Assembly (NCBI RefSeq): GCF_025947285.1
Contig: NZ_CP110008.1
Location: 1,689,001-1,753,000 of the forward strand
Source: Flavobacterium sp. N2820
GTDB lineage: Bacteria; Bacteroidota; Bacteroidia; Flavobacteriales; Flavobacteriaceae
Length of the DNA: 64,000 nucleotides
Reading direction: 5' to 3'
Shown here: positions 24,973-35,000 of the stretch, one piece after another
Layout: each line of letters opens with the position of its first letter
Position numbering within the stretch: the first letter of the stretch is position 1
Program-made: the position numbers and the translations under genes
Notes under the pieces: generated by a model
The model's input: the letters and a program-made list of their open reading frames with translations, nothing else
Told to the model about the DNA's origin: nothing
Databases searched by the model: none

Positions 24973-25908
24973 TTAAAAAAAACGCGGTGAAAAAATGGCT
25001 TCTTTTTTAAAAATCTCAAAGCGCAAGAAAATTTCGTGTGAACCCGAATTATAATTCGCTAATTTAGAGGTTTCAGCATCGTAAGAATATCCTACAAAAA
25101 AAGAGTCGCTCAACTGAAAACCAACTAAACCACTAAAAGCAGCCTCTAAACGATAGGCTACACCTAGCGTTAATTTATCATAAAAAAGAAAATTAGCCGT
25201 AGCATCAACCTGAAGCGGCGAACCACTAACCAATTTCGTCAGAAAGGCTGGCTTCACTTTTACCGAAGGTGATAAATCAAAAACATAGCCTCCCATAAAA
25301 TAATAATGCATTCGTTCTTTAGCTAAACTTGAGCTATCATTATTGTTGTCGTCATAATGTTTGGTTTCCAAAAAATTAGGAACCGACAAACCCAAATAAT
25401 AAGCATCTGAATACCAATACACACCAGAACCAATGTTGGGAGAAAATCGGTTGTCAACATTATTTTGCAATTGTGGATCAGAGGGATCATAAATGCTCAA
25501 TTTTGTATAATCAATATTTAACAAATTAGCTGTGGTTTTAACCCCAAATGCCAAAGTAGACAAATTACCCAAATCAATGTGATATGAAAAATCAACCGAC
25601 AAACTATTTTCTACTGCAGGGCCAATTTCATCATTAATAAAAGACACCCCTAATCCCATCGTAGCATTTCGCAATGGTGTATGCGCAGTAACAGTACTGG
25701 TTACTGGAGCTCCGTCCAAACCTACCCACTGTGAACGATAAACCCCTGAAATACTCAGCGACTCTCTAGTTCCAGCATAAGCAGGATTTATTACGGATGT
25801 ATTGTACATGTAATTGGTGTATTGTGGATCTTGTTGTGCAACTGTAGTTGTAGAAAAAAAGAAAAAAAATAGCGAAATTATTTTTAAAAGTTGAGTAGCA
25901 TAATTCAT
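24973..25908 (-). CDS. PorP/SprF family type IX secretion outer-membrane protein
   Basis: A 311-residue beta-barrel protein with a signal peptide (LLKIISLFFFFFSTTTVAQ) followed by the family hallmark QQDPQYTNYMYNTSVINPAYAGTRESLS and SGVYRSQWVGLDGAPVT. PorP/SprF proteins attach or export particular T9SS type-B cargo, usually the giant protein encoded next to them. Here the 1412-residue neighbour fits that role. Between the two is a long hairpin rather than a promoter, so expression is probably linked but adjusted. Confidence 0.92.
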   Translation of the reverse strand: MNYATQLLKIISLFFFFFSTTTVAQQDPQYTNYMYNTSVINPAYAGTRESLSISGVYRSQWVGLDGAPVTSTVTAHTPLRNATMGLGVSFINDEIGPAVENSLSVDFSYHIDLGNLSTLAFGVKTTANLLNIDYTKLSIYDPSDPQLQNNVDNRFSPNIGSGVYWYSDAYYLGLSVPNFLETKHYDDNNNDSSSLAKERMHYYFMGGYVFDLSPSVKVKPAFLTKLVSGSPLQVDATANFLFYDKLTLGVAYRLEAAFSGLVGFQLSDSFFVGYSYDAETSKLANYNSGSHEIFLRFEIFKKEAIFSPRFF

Positions 25909-25975
25909 GATGTAATTGTTAGGGGATTAAAGGGTAAATAAGCACGTTAAACCAAATCATGTATGGGTTTGTAAT

Positions 25976-26019
25976 CTTATTACCCGAAAGGAGTACAAAA
26001 CTCCTTTCTTGGTAATAAG
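25976..26019 (-). other. Long nested hairpin between the giant T9SS protein gene and porP
   Basis: Outer stem CTTATTACC (25976-25984) pairs with GGTAATAAG (26011-26019). Inner stem GAAAGGAGT (25986-25994) pairs with ACTCCTTTC (26000-26008) around a 5-nt loop. Only a small 1/2-nt internal loop interrupts 18 bp of pairing. No T tract follows on either strand, so it is more likely an mRNA processing or stability element than an intrinsic terminator. Confidence 0.75.
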
Positions 26020-26049
26020 CCCCAAAAATCGAATAAAAATTCAACTATG

Positions 26050-29000
26050 CTATTGTGTGGTTACATACAAATAACCCGTTTTTTCAACATTTTTTTTCTG
26101 TTGCATATTTTCCAATTGAAATTCATAGTTAATGATGTAGAAATAGGTGCCTACAGGTAAAACATCTGTGGATACATTTAATCCTGTAGAAGATTTTCCT
26201 TTGAACACGGCATTTACATTATCATATCCTTTAACTTCATATACCTTTGCGCCATATCTATTAAAAATGGCAACAGAATTATTTGGATAACACTCAATAC
26301 CTTCCAGATAGAAAAAATCATTTTTACCATCCTCATTAGGCGTCAACGCGTTGTATATTGTGATCTCGCAAGCCATATAAAACGTTTGTACAAAAGTAGC
26401 TACGTTTCCACAGGCATCAGTCGCTGTCCATGTTCTAACAATTGTAGTCAAACTGAAACAGTCGCCTTGCTCTTTTGTTTCTTCAAAAGTAACGGTTACC
26501 GCACTGATAGCATCAACAGCTTCCAAAGGAGCTACTTCGGGCATAACACCACAATCTACATACAAAATCGATTCAGGCATATTAATAAATACAGGAGGAG
26601 TTCTGTCTTCAATCGCTACTGTTTGTGTAAGAGTAGTAGTATTTCCACAAGCATCTACAGCTGTCCAAGTTCGAATCAAATCATAGGTTCCTAAACAAGT
26701 ACCTTCGATTACCGATTCATCATAATTTAACTGAACAGTTCCACAAGAATCTGTAGCATCCAAATCATCATAATCAGGCACCTCATCTAATGACGAAAAA
26801 ACCAATCCAATAGGCAAAGAAATAGTAAAAACAGGAGCTGTTGTATCTTGAACTGTTATAGTTTGAACATGAGTAACCATATTACCACAAACATCTGAAG
26901 CCGACCAAGTACGAATAAGACTGTAAAAATTAGCACAAGCACCCGCAATAACTTCTTCTTTAAAAGCTATTGAAACATCACTACAATTATCTGTAGCCGA
27001 TAGCGTTGCTGCAACTGGAATAGTAAAACATTCCACCGTAACATCAGTAGGTAAATTTCCTGAAAAAACAGGTGCAATAGTATCCTCCAATTGGAACATT
27101 TGTGTACAAGTTTGCGTACTTAAAACCGTATTTTCTGAAGCATCAAGTAATCCGTTCAAATTGGTATCCAAGTAAACCGAAATAGTATACGTACGAACAA
27201 CCGAAGTATTACAACCCGTATTAGGACTATTAGCTGCAGTAATAACAACAATTCCACAAAGAGAAGCACCGATTGTACCCGATTGATTTCCCAATTGTTC
27301 AAATTGTGCCACTGTTAAAGTCATTTCAGCAGGAATTTCGTCATAACATTGTACAGTTGTTGTTGTAAATATAGGGCAAGTTACTGCAAGTAAACATTGA
27401 GAACTTAAGCTGATAACCGCATGATTTGAAGGATTCCCTTGAAAATCTGCTACATAATAAGTTATTGCTGATGGTGTTCCATAAAATCCCGAAACAGGTA
27501 CAAATGTTATAGTACCTAATACTGAATCGATCAACCAAGATCCTTCTCCAGGAACAATCATTTCTGTTGGAGTTACAATAACTCCTGCAGGTGTGCTTGG
27601 AGCCACAAAAGCAACAGTTTGCGGATTTACCAAATCACCTAAAGTATCATTGGCAAGTACATTTATAGTTAGTGAGGTTCCTACACTATAATACAAAGTA
27701 TCATCAACTGCTACAGGCAATAAATCAAAACTAATTATTGCAGTATTACTTAAATTATCTTGAAAATCTTTGACGTTATAAGAAATTGAACTAGGCACTC
27801 CTGTAAAAGTAGACAACGGTTGAAAAGTCACCATACCTGTAACAATATCTGCCAACCAATTCCCTTCAGCAGGAATAGTGCAACCTATAATTTGTCCAGT
27901 AGCGCAATAAACTAAATTAGTCGCACTAGAAGGCGCAATGAATCGAATAGTTTGTGGATTAACAAGAGCCCCTTGAACATCATTAGACGTCACAGCTATA
28001 GTTGACGTTGCACCATAATTATACAAAATAACATCATCAGTTGCAATAGGACAATTGGTATAAGCCTCAATAACAACTGCTAATGCTGCTTGATTTGCAC
28101 AATTGGTAAGCACATCAGTGCACATATAATTGTAGGTATTCGGTTGTAAATTTGCTATAGTAAAAGTAGGAGTTGTACCCGTATAAACAGTACCAGAATT
28201 GATTTCTGTGATGGACCAATGAGCCGGTAAATTTTCAAATGTAACGGTACCTTCAGAAGACTGACAGGTAGGTTGAATCAGAGAGGAAATTACGGGCTGA
28301 GGGGCTTCGTACACATAAAAAACCTGTGTAAATTCTCTACCACAATCGTCCATTGTTTTTGCAGTATAGGTCATACCAGGCGTTAATCCAGTAAACACCG
28401 AAGAAGATTGATAAGGAGCTAACTGAGTAGTTGCAGTGGCATCATACAGGGCATAAGTAAAAGGTGCTTTACCACCTGTAGCCACCATTTCAACCACAGT
28501 ATCACAAGCATCAATTGTAGCAAATGCGAAGGGAGATAACACTACATCAAAGGCATATTCATATAAATAACCTCCTGGAAGTCTTGGCAATCCATTCACA
28601 CCACCAAACTGCTGCGGTTCCATTGGAATATTATGCGATACAACGCCGCCGTATCTAAAATAGTATTGTTCATTATTAGGTAGACTAAAAGATATTTGAT
28701 AACCTCCCCAAATTGCTGAGAAATGAAATGGTGGGCCAAATCCCATATTTCCTGACATTACTAAAGTACCATCTGCCTTGTAAATTGCCGCAGTTGTGCC
28801 TGAAAATACCGCTGGAACCTTTAAATATACCATAACATCCCCTGTTACCATACCACAATAATCTAAACTATGTGTAACCTCTAAACTTCTTGTGCAAGGT
28901 GCAGTATAATCAAAAGTGCTCGTTTTTCCACAAGCATCTGTTACCGTAAAATTATACGTTCCTGAAGGAAATGATTTGATAGCATCAATTGACAATGGAG

Positions 29001-30288
29001 ATGATATATTTGGTGTATTAACAACCGTTGAAAACGGATAATTTGGCATTGAGGAATTAATTGTAGGGCCAGCACCTGATTGAGTAGAATATGTCGTAGG
29101 TCCTGAATTAAAAGTTATGGTCAAAGGCGCTACAGTTAAACTTGAAATTGGCAATTCATTTAAATTTAAAAAAGTAATATCATCAAAAAAGACAGTATCT
29201 CCTGTCCAAATACCACTATGACAAGAAACAGAAGGCTCAAAAGGAACACTTTGTTGAGTCATTGTTTTTTGAAATGTTATTCCGCATGCATCCACTAATG
29301 TAATGACATAATCAACATTGAATTTTAAACCTAATGAAATAGGTACAGACCCTCCTAGTGGCGCAGCATTAAAATGAGTTAAATCTACTGATTGCGGCAT
29401 TATAGGCTGGTCATTAATATCTAATGCAATACCACCCGGATTAGAAGCTTCTTCAACTGATATTTGAATTGGATTTGTTACATTTACACGAAACATCTTT
29501 ACATCAAATCCTAGTGCACATGTATTATTAGTATTTTCTACACTAATAATTCTTGGCGCATCAAAAATAATATCCTGAGCAATTGGTAATGCTAATGAAC
29601 CCCCTGTAATGGAACCACAATTATTAAATCCTGTATAAGTCAAGTCTGCTCCGTTAAAAAAAGCTACTGGAATACTAATATCTGTTCTAAATTGATTAAA
29701 AGTGTAATTAACTGTTTGTCCTATTGGGTTAACAAAAGTTAATGTTTGTCCCAAATTATTAAGAAAAGTATAAGTTGCATCCCCTGAGGTAGTTCCTGAA
29801 TTAGTAGCCAATTTAAATTTCAATACATCGCCACAATTACCAGGTGTGGAATATCTACCATTATGTGTAATAGATGTAAGCATTGAAGAAACATTGGGTT
29901 GTGCACTAAAAATAGTAATTAATTTATCTGAATTATTACCCCCACATTGATCAATAACATCCACAAGATAAGATCCAGCAGGTAAACCTGTGATAACATA
30001 CGTAGATGTGTTCAAAGGCAACGCATAACTTAAAGGTCCGCTAGGTCCACTCAAAATTCGAACAGTATATTGTTGGTTTGTGAAATCATTTGCGCCTACA
30101 GTACTAAAGATGTTCGAAAAGCGCAACTCACCATCGCTGCCGTTGTGACATCTTGGCGAATAAGTACTTACAACAAAATTATCTGCAGGGCGTATCGAGT
30201 TATCGACACATTGAGCATAAAAATTGATTGAAAAAAACAATGTCAAAACTAAAATAGCTTTTGCTGTGTAGGGTAATTGTTTTCTCAT
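26050..30288 (-). CDS. Giant T9SS type-B surface protein with gliding-motility-type C-terminal domain
   Basis: A 1412-residue secreted protein. It has a signal peptide (TAKAILVLTLFFSINFYAQ), a long N-terminal region with repeated SprB-like modules (SYALPLNTSTYVITGLPAGSY and TVTDACGKTSTFDY), two modules near 770-960 with VAVDDTLYYSVGTSLTINV and VNPQTV, then three repeats (about 1065-1310) of the pattern APVF, VEC, ATDNC, IRTWSASDVCGN, with cysteine pairs. The last 100 residues are a CHU_C/type-B sorting domain (ALTPNEDGKNDFFYLEG, FNRYGAKVYEVKGYDN, LPVGTYFYI). It is probably an exported adhesin or gliding-related protein. The partner exporter is the PorP-like gene downstream. Confidence 0.92.
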   Translation of the reverse strand: MRKQLPYTAKAILVLTLFFSINFYAQCVDNSIRPADNFVVSTYSPRCHNGSDGELRFSNIFSTVGANDFTNQQYTVRILSGPSGPLSYALPLNTSTYVITGLPAGSYLVDVIDQCGGNNSDKLITIFSAQPNVSSMLTSITHNGRYSTPGNCGDVLKFKLATNSGTTSGDATYTFLNNLGQTLTFVNPIGQTVNYTFNQFRTDISIPVAFFNGADLTYTGFNNCGSITGGSLALPIAQDIIFDAPRIISVENTNNTCALGFDVKMFRVNVTNPIQISVEEASNPGGIALDINDQPIMPQSVDLTHFNAAPLGGSVPISLGLKFNVDYVITLVDACGITFQKTMTQQSVPFEPSVSCHSGIWTGDTVFFDDITFLNLNELPISSLTVAPLTITFNSGPTTYSTQSGAGPTINSSMPNYPFSTVVNTPNISSPLSIDAIKSFPSGTYNFTVTDACGKTSTFDYTAPCTRSLEVTHSLDYCGMVTGDVMVYLKVPAVFSGTTAAIYKADGTLVMSGNMGFGPPFHFSAIWGGYQISFSLPNNEQYYFRYGGVVSHNIPMEPQQFGGVNGLPRLPGGYLYEYAFDVVLSPFAFATIDACDTVVEMVATGGKAPFTYALYDATATTQLAPYQSSSVFTGLTPGMTYTAKTMDDCGREFTQVFYVYEAPQPVISSLIQPTCQSSEGTVTFENLPAHWSITEINSGTVYTGTTPTFTIANLQPNTYNYMCTDVLTNCANQAALAVVIEAYTNCPIATDDVILYNYGATSTIAVTSNDVQGALVNPQTIRFIAPSSATNLVYCATGQIIGCTIPAEGNWLADIVTGMVTFQPLSTFTGVPSSISYNVKDFQDNLSNTAIISFDLLPVAVDDTLYYSVGTSLTINVLANDTLGDLVNPQTVAFVAPSTPAGVIVTPTEMIVPGEGSWLIDSVLGTITFVPVSGFYGTPSAITYYVADFQGNPSNHAVISLSSQCLLAVTCPIFTTTTVQCYDEIPAEMTLTVAQFEQLGNQSGTIGASLCGIVVITAANSPNTGCNTSVVRTYTISVYLDTNLNGLLDASENTVLSTQTCTQMFQLEDTIAPVFSGNLPTDVTVECFTIPVAATLSATDNCSDVSIAFKEEVIAGACANFYSLIRTWSASDVCGNMVTHVQTITVQDTTAPVFTISLPIGLVFSSLDEVPDYDDLDATDSCGTVQLNYDESVIEGTCLGTYDLIRTWTAVDACGNTTTLTQTVAIEDRTPPVFINMPESILYVDCGVMPEVAPLEAVDAISAVTVTFEETKEQGDCFSLTTIVRTWTATDACGNVATFVQTFYMACEITIYNALTPNEDGKNDFFYLEGIECYPNNSVAIFNRYGAKVYEVKGYDNVNAVFKGKSSTGLNVSTDVLPVGTYFYIINYEFQLENMQQKKNVEKTGYLYVTTQ

Positions 30289-30630
30289 GGTTCGAACTAT
30301 TAAATTTGACTTTGTATCTGATTTTCAATGAAATCTTAAACAAAGTTGCTCTAACCATATGCTATATTCAACCCTTGATTAACAAGTGGGATGATATAGT
30401 TAACAACTGTAGCAAATCAGAAAGATTTGTATTAGAACCATATAAAAAACAATAGCAAACAAATAATACTACACATAACATAAATAAATTGTTAATTTTT
30501 TAAACAAAATAACAACTTTAACTTATTTTTAGTAAATTTACTACAATTTAAAAATTGAAAAACCCCTTTTCAACTTCCATAAAAACTTTATTACGTACAT
30601 TTTTATTCAACCGATTTAAATAAAATCAAC
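30289..30630. other. Divergent spacer between the T9SS protein and the PAS kinase
   Basis: 342 AT-rich bases separate divergent genes. I found no exact TAnnTTTG element in a sensible position on either strand. A 14-bp palindrome TAGTAAATTTACTA lies at 30530-30543, about 88 bp upstream of the kinase start, and could be an operator. No gene is seen here. Confidence 0.4.
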
Positions 30631-32052
30631 ATGGGTATTAAAAATAGTTCGCTCATTATCAATGAAGAAGAGAAAGTTTTAGAAGAAATTGAAATTCTGT
30701 CAAAAACAGGAAGTTGGGAAATTGATTTAAAAACTAAAGAAGTATTTTGGTCAAAAGGAGTATATAAAATGCTAGGCTATGAAGCAAATGGGTTCGACAT
30801 CGATTTTGAAAAAGCATTCGCTACAGTGCATCCCGATGATCAAAAAAGAGCTGTTGATTTATTTGAACAAGTAGTAACAGGCAATACTATGTACGAAATT
30901 CAAAAAAAATTAATTTGCGCAAACGGAAATCACATCCACGTTCGATCTGTTGGTAAAATCGTAAAAGATGAAGACCAAAATCCAATAAAACTAATAGGCA
31001 TTTTCCAAAATATTACTGATTTTATTAACGCAAACGACGAAATTCGTACCATAAGAACTATAACCGAAAATATAGTCAATTCATTAGATTGTATTTTTTG
31101 GGAATTTAACATGAATAACAATCTACTTTCCTACATCAACAACAAAGCTGAAAAAATGCTCGGATTTACTGCCGATAATTTTTTACACAATCCAAAACTT
31201 TGGTTTGAAAGAATTCACCCAGAAGACAAAGAAAAAAGTCAATATGACTACTTTAAAAGAGCCAAAAGCAACAGCACTACTGTAATTGAATACCGTTTTC
31301 TAACAAAAGCAAACAAGTACATTTGGATCAGAGACCGCATTACAAAAGTGGTAGAAAAAAATGGCGACAAATTACTTAGAGGATTACTTGTAAACATTAC
31401 GAAAGAAAAAGAAACGGAAGGCAAAATTAAAATGGAAAAAGAACTCAATAAAAGACTTTTTCAAAACTTACCCAATATGGTCTTTATTTTTAATAAAAAA
31501 AATGAATTCTTATTATGGAACAATAAACTCCTAGAAATAAGTGGTTACAATGAAAAAGAAATGAAGACACTATCTCCTTTCGATTTTTTTGAACCCAATC
31601 AAAAAGAATTAATTACGCAGAATATTGATGCCATATTTGATAAAAATATTGAAATTGAAATCGAAACCCTTTTGATTACAAAAACAAAAAAAACGAAACC
31701 AATACTTTTCATTGCAACTAAATTCAATTACATGAATAAAGACTGCATTTATGGAATTGGAATTGATTTAACACAAAAAAATATGTTAGTCAACAAACAA
31801 AAAAAATTAACAGAAACCATTGAAAACATTATACAATTTGCACCAGAAAGTTTAGTAGTTGTAGACCATCAAAAAAATATCTTTAAAAAAAATAAAGCTT
31901 TTGATAAATTAATAAATGAATATGCACCTAAACTACAGTATACCAAACCCGAATTAAAAAAATTAATTCTCCAGCAAATCATGAGCAACACACTAGATGA
32001 TGGAAAAAAAACCATTACCATAGAGAAAAACGAAAAAAATAAAAAAATATAA
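30631..32052 (+). CDS. Multi-PAS sensor protein, 5' part of a split hybrid sensor kinase
   Basis: A 473-residue frame with three complete PAS domains (about 24-135, 140-270 and 275-385) and the first half of a fourth (400-473, TIENIIQFAPESLVVVDHQKNIF). It has no kinase domain. The end, TITIEKNEKNKKI, lies in an A-rich run (32041-32047), and the missing second half of PAS4 appears at the start of the next frame at 32099. The two frames were probably one gene of about 1,868 codons. The protein as it stands may be inactive or act as a decoy sensor. A frameshift from sequencing is an alternative. Confidence 0.75.
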   Translation: MGIKNSSLIINEEEKVLEEIEILSKTGSWEIDLKTKEVFWSKGVYKMLGYEANGFDIDFEKAFATVHPDDQKRAVDLFEQVVTGNTMYEIQKKLICANGNHIHVRSVGKIVKDEDQNPIKLIGIFQNITDFINANDEIRTIRTITENIVNSLDCIFWEFNMNNNLLSYINNKAEKMLGFTADNFLHNPKLWFERIHPEDKEKSQYDYFKRAKSNSTTVIEYRFLTKANKYIWIRDRITKVVEKNGDKLLRGLLVNITKEKETEGKIKMEKELNKRLFQNLPNMVFIFNKKNEFLLWNNKLLEISGYNEKEMKTLSPFDFFEPNQKELITQNIDAIFDKNIEIEIETLLITKTKKTKPILFIATKFNYMNKDCIYGIGIDLTQKNMLVNKQKKLTETIENIIQFAPESLVVVDHQKNIFKKNKAFDKLINEYAPKLQYTKPELKKLILQQIMSNTLDDGKKTITIEKNEKNKKI

Positions 32053-32098
32053 GTATCTTTCTTTGCCATAAGAAGCATGTTTTACAAACCAAAACATT

Positions 32099-35000
32099 AT
32101 GACGTTTAAAAAAAGTAAATCAAAACTAATTCTTGATGTAAACTCAAGAGCTATGTCTTTTCCTAATGATGACAATGCAAGTCTAATTATTTCGCTTAAA
32201 GATGTCACGGAACAAAAAGAAAGCGAAAACAAATTGGCATTAAGCGAAAAACGATTCAAATCGCTGGTACAAGAAGGTTCTGACATGACCGCAATTGTAG
32301 ATTCCAAAGGAATATATAGTTATGTGAGCCCAAATTATTTTAGTATTTTAGGATATTCCGAAACTGATTTAGTAGGCAAATGTGCCTACTACTTTATGCA
32401 TCCAGATGAAGTAGACTTCTTAGTAAATGAATTTAAAAAACTCGAATACCAACCTAGAGTAAAACCACCTTATTACCGATTCAAAAGAAAAGACAATTCA
32501 TGGGCATGGGTAAGAAGTGTAGGAACCGACTTAAGAAAAGAGGAATCCATTGGCGGTTTTGTCATCAATAGTGTAGAAATTTCAGATTTAATTCAAAGCC
32601 AAAATACACTCCAAAAAAGTAACGAAAAATTTGAACTCATCAATAAAATCACGCGAGATGTTATTTATGAATGGGAAATGAAAGCCGATCAATTTCATTG
32701 GGAAGAAAGTTTTAGTCGAATTTTTGAATATGCTGCACTCAATAAACCTAAAAATTTTCTGGAGTGGTTGCAATTAATCCACCCTCAGGACCGAGAACAA
32801 TACCATACGAATTGGAAAAATTTTATTACCAACCCAAAAGAAAATAAATGGGTAGCCGAATTTAGACTCAAAAAAAACAACAACACCTATGCTTTTGTAG
32901 AAGAAAATGCCTTTATAATTAGAGACATCGCCGAAAATGTCATCAAAAAAATTGGAGTGCTTCGTGATGTGTCTGACAAAAAAGTACAAGAACTTGAAAA
33001 AAGAATTCAAAACGAAATTTCCTCCTATTTTAAAGAAGACAAAAAACTAAATCATATTTTAGATGACGTACTAAATTTCTTAACCAATGAACCTTTTTTC
33101 CTGGCGTCCGAGATATGGGTATTAGACATCAATAAAGAAAAAGTAAAGCTAATGGCTTGGCATGCCAAAAACTCTAAAACGGAAAATTTTTATAAAAAAA
33201 CCAAAAACATTTCAAATTTCAATAAAGGTGAAGGTTTACCAGGAATAGTGTGGAAAAACCAAAAACAAGAAATATGGAATAAAACCAAAATGGAAGAAAA
33301 ATTCCTTAGAAATGCAGCTGCAAAGGCAACTGGCATTAACTCTTCCATGGGAATTCCTCTTTTTAACAACAACAATATAGAAGCCGTTTTAGTAATTCAT
33401 TCCAACGAAGATCTCACAAAAGACAAAACCAAAATAACTCCTTTTTTACAAATTAAAAATTTTCTTGGAGCAGAAATCCACAGAAAAAGACAAGAAGAAA
33501 TGCACCTTTTGATGTTTCAAGCTGCACCCGATATTGTGGCAATTGCCAACAATAAAGGGTATTTCAAAAAAGTCAATCCCGCATTTTGTGAATTATTAGG
33601 CTATACTGAAGAAGAAATTGCTGCAAAACCTTTTACTTACTTCTTGCATCCAGACGATGTAAATAAAACCCACAAAGAATATAACGAAACCATATCTGGT
33701 GAACGAAATGCGAATAACTTTACAAACCGATACCGCACAAAAAACGGAGAATACAGGTGGATTTCTTGGAGCTCTTCTGATGTTTTTGGTGACGACAACG
33801 CCGCATTCGCATACGGCAAAAACATAACTGATATTACCGAACTAAAATTATTATTTGAAAAAACAGCTACTCTAGCCGAAATTGGAAGTTGGGAATATGA
33901 CACCACAACACCCAATGCCCCTTTTTACTTATCAAATGTAATACACGATATTTTAGAAATTAGCGCAGAAACAAAAATCGACATCAAACAATTTGTGGAA
34001 TTAATCCATAAAGAAGACCGCATTGCTGTCTCAAAAAAATTGAACGATTTAATAAAAAACAAAAATGACTTTGACAGCGAATTCAGAATAATTACACCAC
34101 AAAAAAATACGAAGTGGGTGCGTTGCATTGGGAAAATAAAAAAGAATCATGCACTTAAAGACCATAAAATAATTGGAAGTGTTCAAAATATTACCAAACA
34201 AAAAACAAACGAACTAGAACTTGCCAAGAAAAACAACTACTTAGAAGCCATTACCGAAATTATTACCGAATTGTTGCAATCTAATGATTGGTACAACTCG
34301 TTAAACAACGTGTTAACTATTACAGGAAACGCTATTAATGTTGATCGGGTTTACTATTTTGAAATGAATAAAGAACTTGTAAATGGTAAACAAACTTGTA
34401 GTCAAAAAATAGAATGGACAAAAGATACTGCTTTCGCACAAATTGAAAATCCGCTTTTGCAAAATGTTTCGGTAGAAGACTTCAAGCCCTTTTTCTGTAA
34501 ATTAAATAAAGAACAATTATTTTCTGCCATTACAAGTCAAGTCGAAGATGAAAAGTTTAAAGAAGTTTTAGCGCTTCAAAACATAAAATCTTGTTTGGTT
34601 CTACCGATTATGATTAATGACATTTTAGAAGGTTTTATTGGTTTTGATGATTGCAATGAAGAACGCTTATGGACCGTAAGTGAAGTTTCTTTTTTACACA
34701 ACATCACCTCAAATTTAGCAGCTACTATTCAAAGAAAAAACACCCAAAAAGAATTACAAAACACACTAATTGAACGCAACAATATTCTTGAAAGTATTGG
34801 AGATGCCTTCTTTACATTAGACAACAACTGGCGAATTACTTACTGGAACAAAGAATCTGAGCGCATAGTTGGACAAAATAGAGATGAATTATTAGGTAAA
34901 GTCTTTTGGGAGGCCTTTCCTAATTTAGTGGGAACTATATATGAAGAAAATTATAAAACCGCTGTAAAAACGGGAAAAAGTATTTACTTCCAAGATTATT

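Noticed and set aside
26386..26694. 102-codon plus-strand open frame inside the giant T9SS protein gene
   Set aside because: Antisense to a long, well-supported coding region with repeated Cys/Thr codons; a frame shadow of those repeats.
31993..32307. 104-codon minus-strand open frame across the break in the PAS kinase
   Set aside because: Antisense to the PAS-coding sequence and hydrophobic only because of complementary AT-rich codons.
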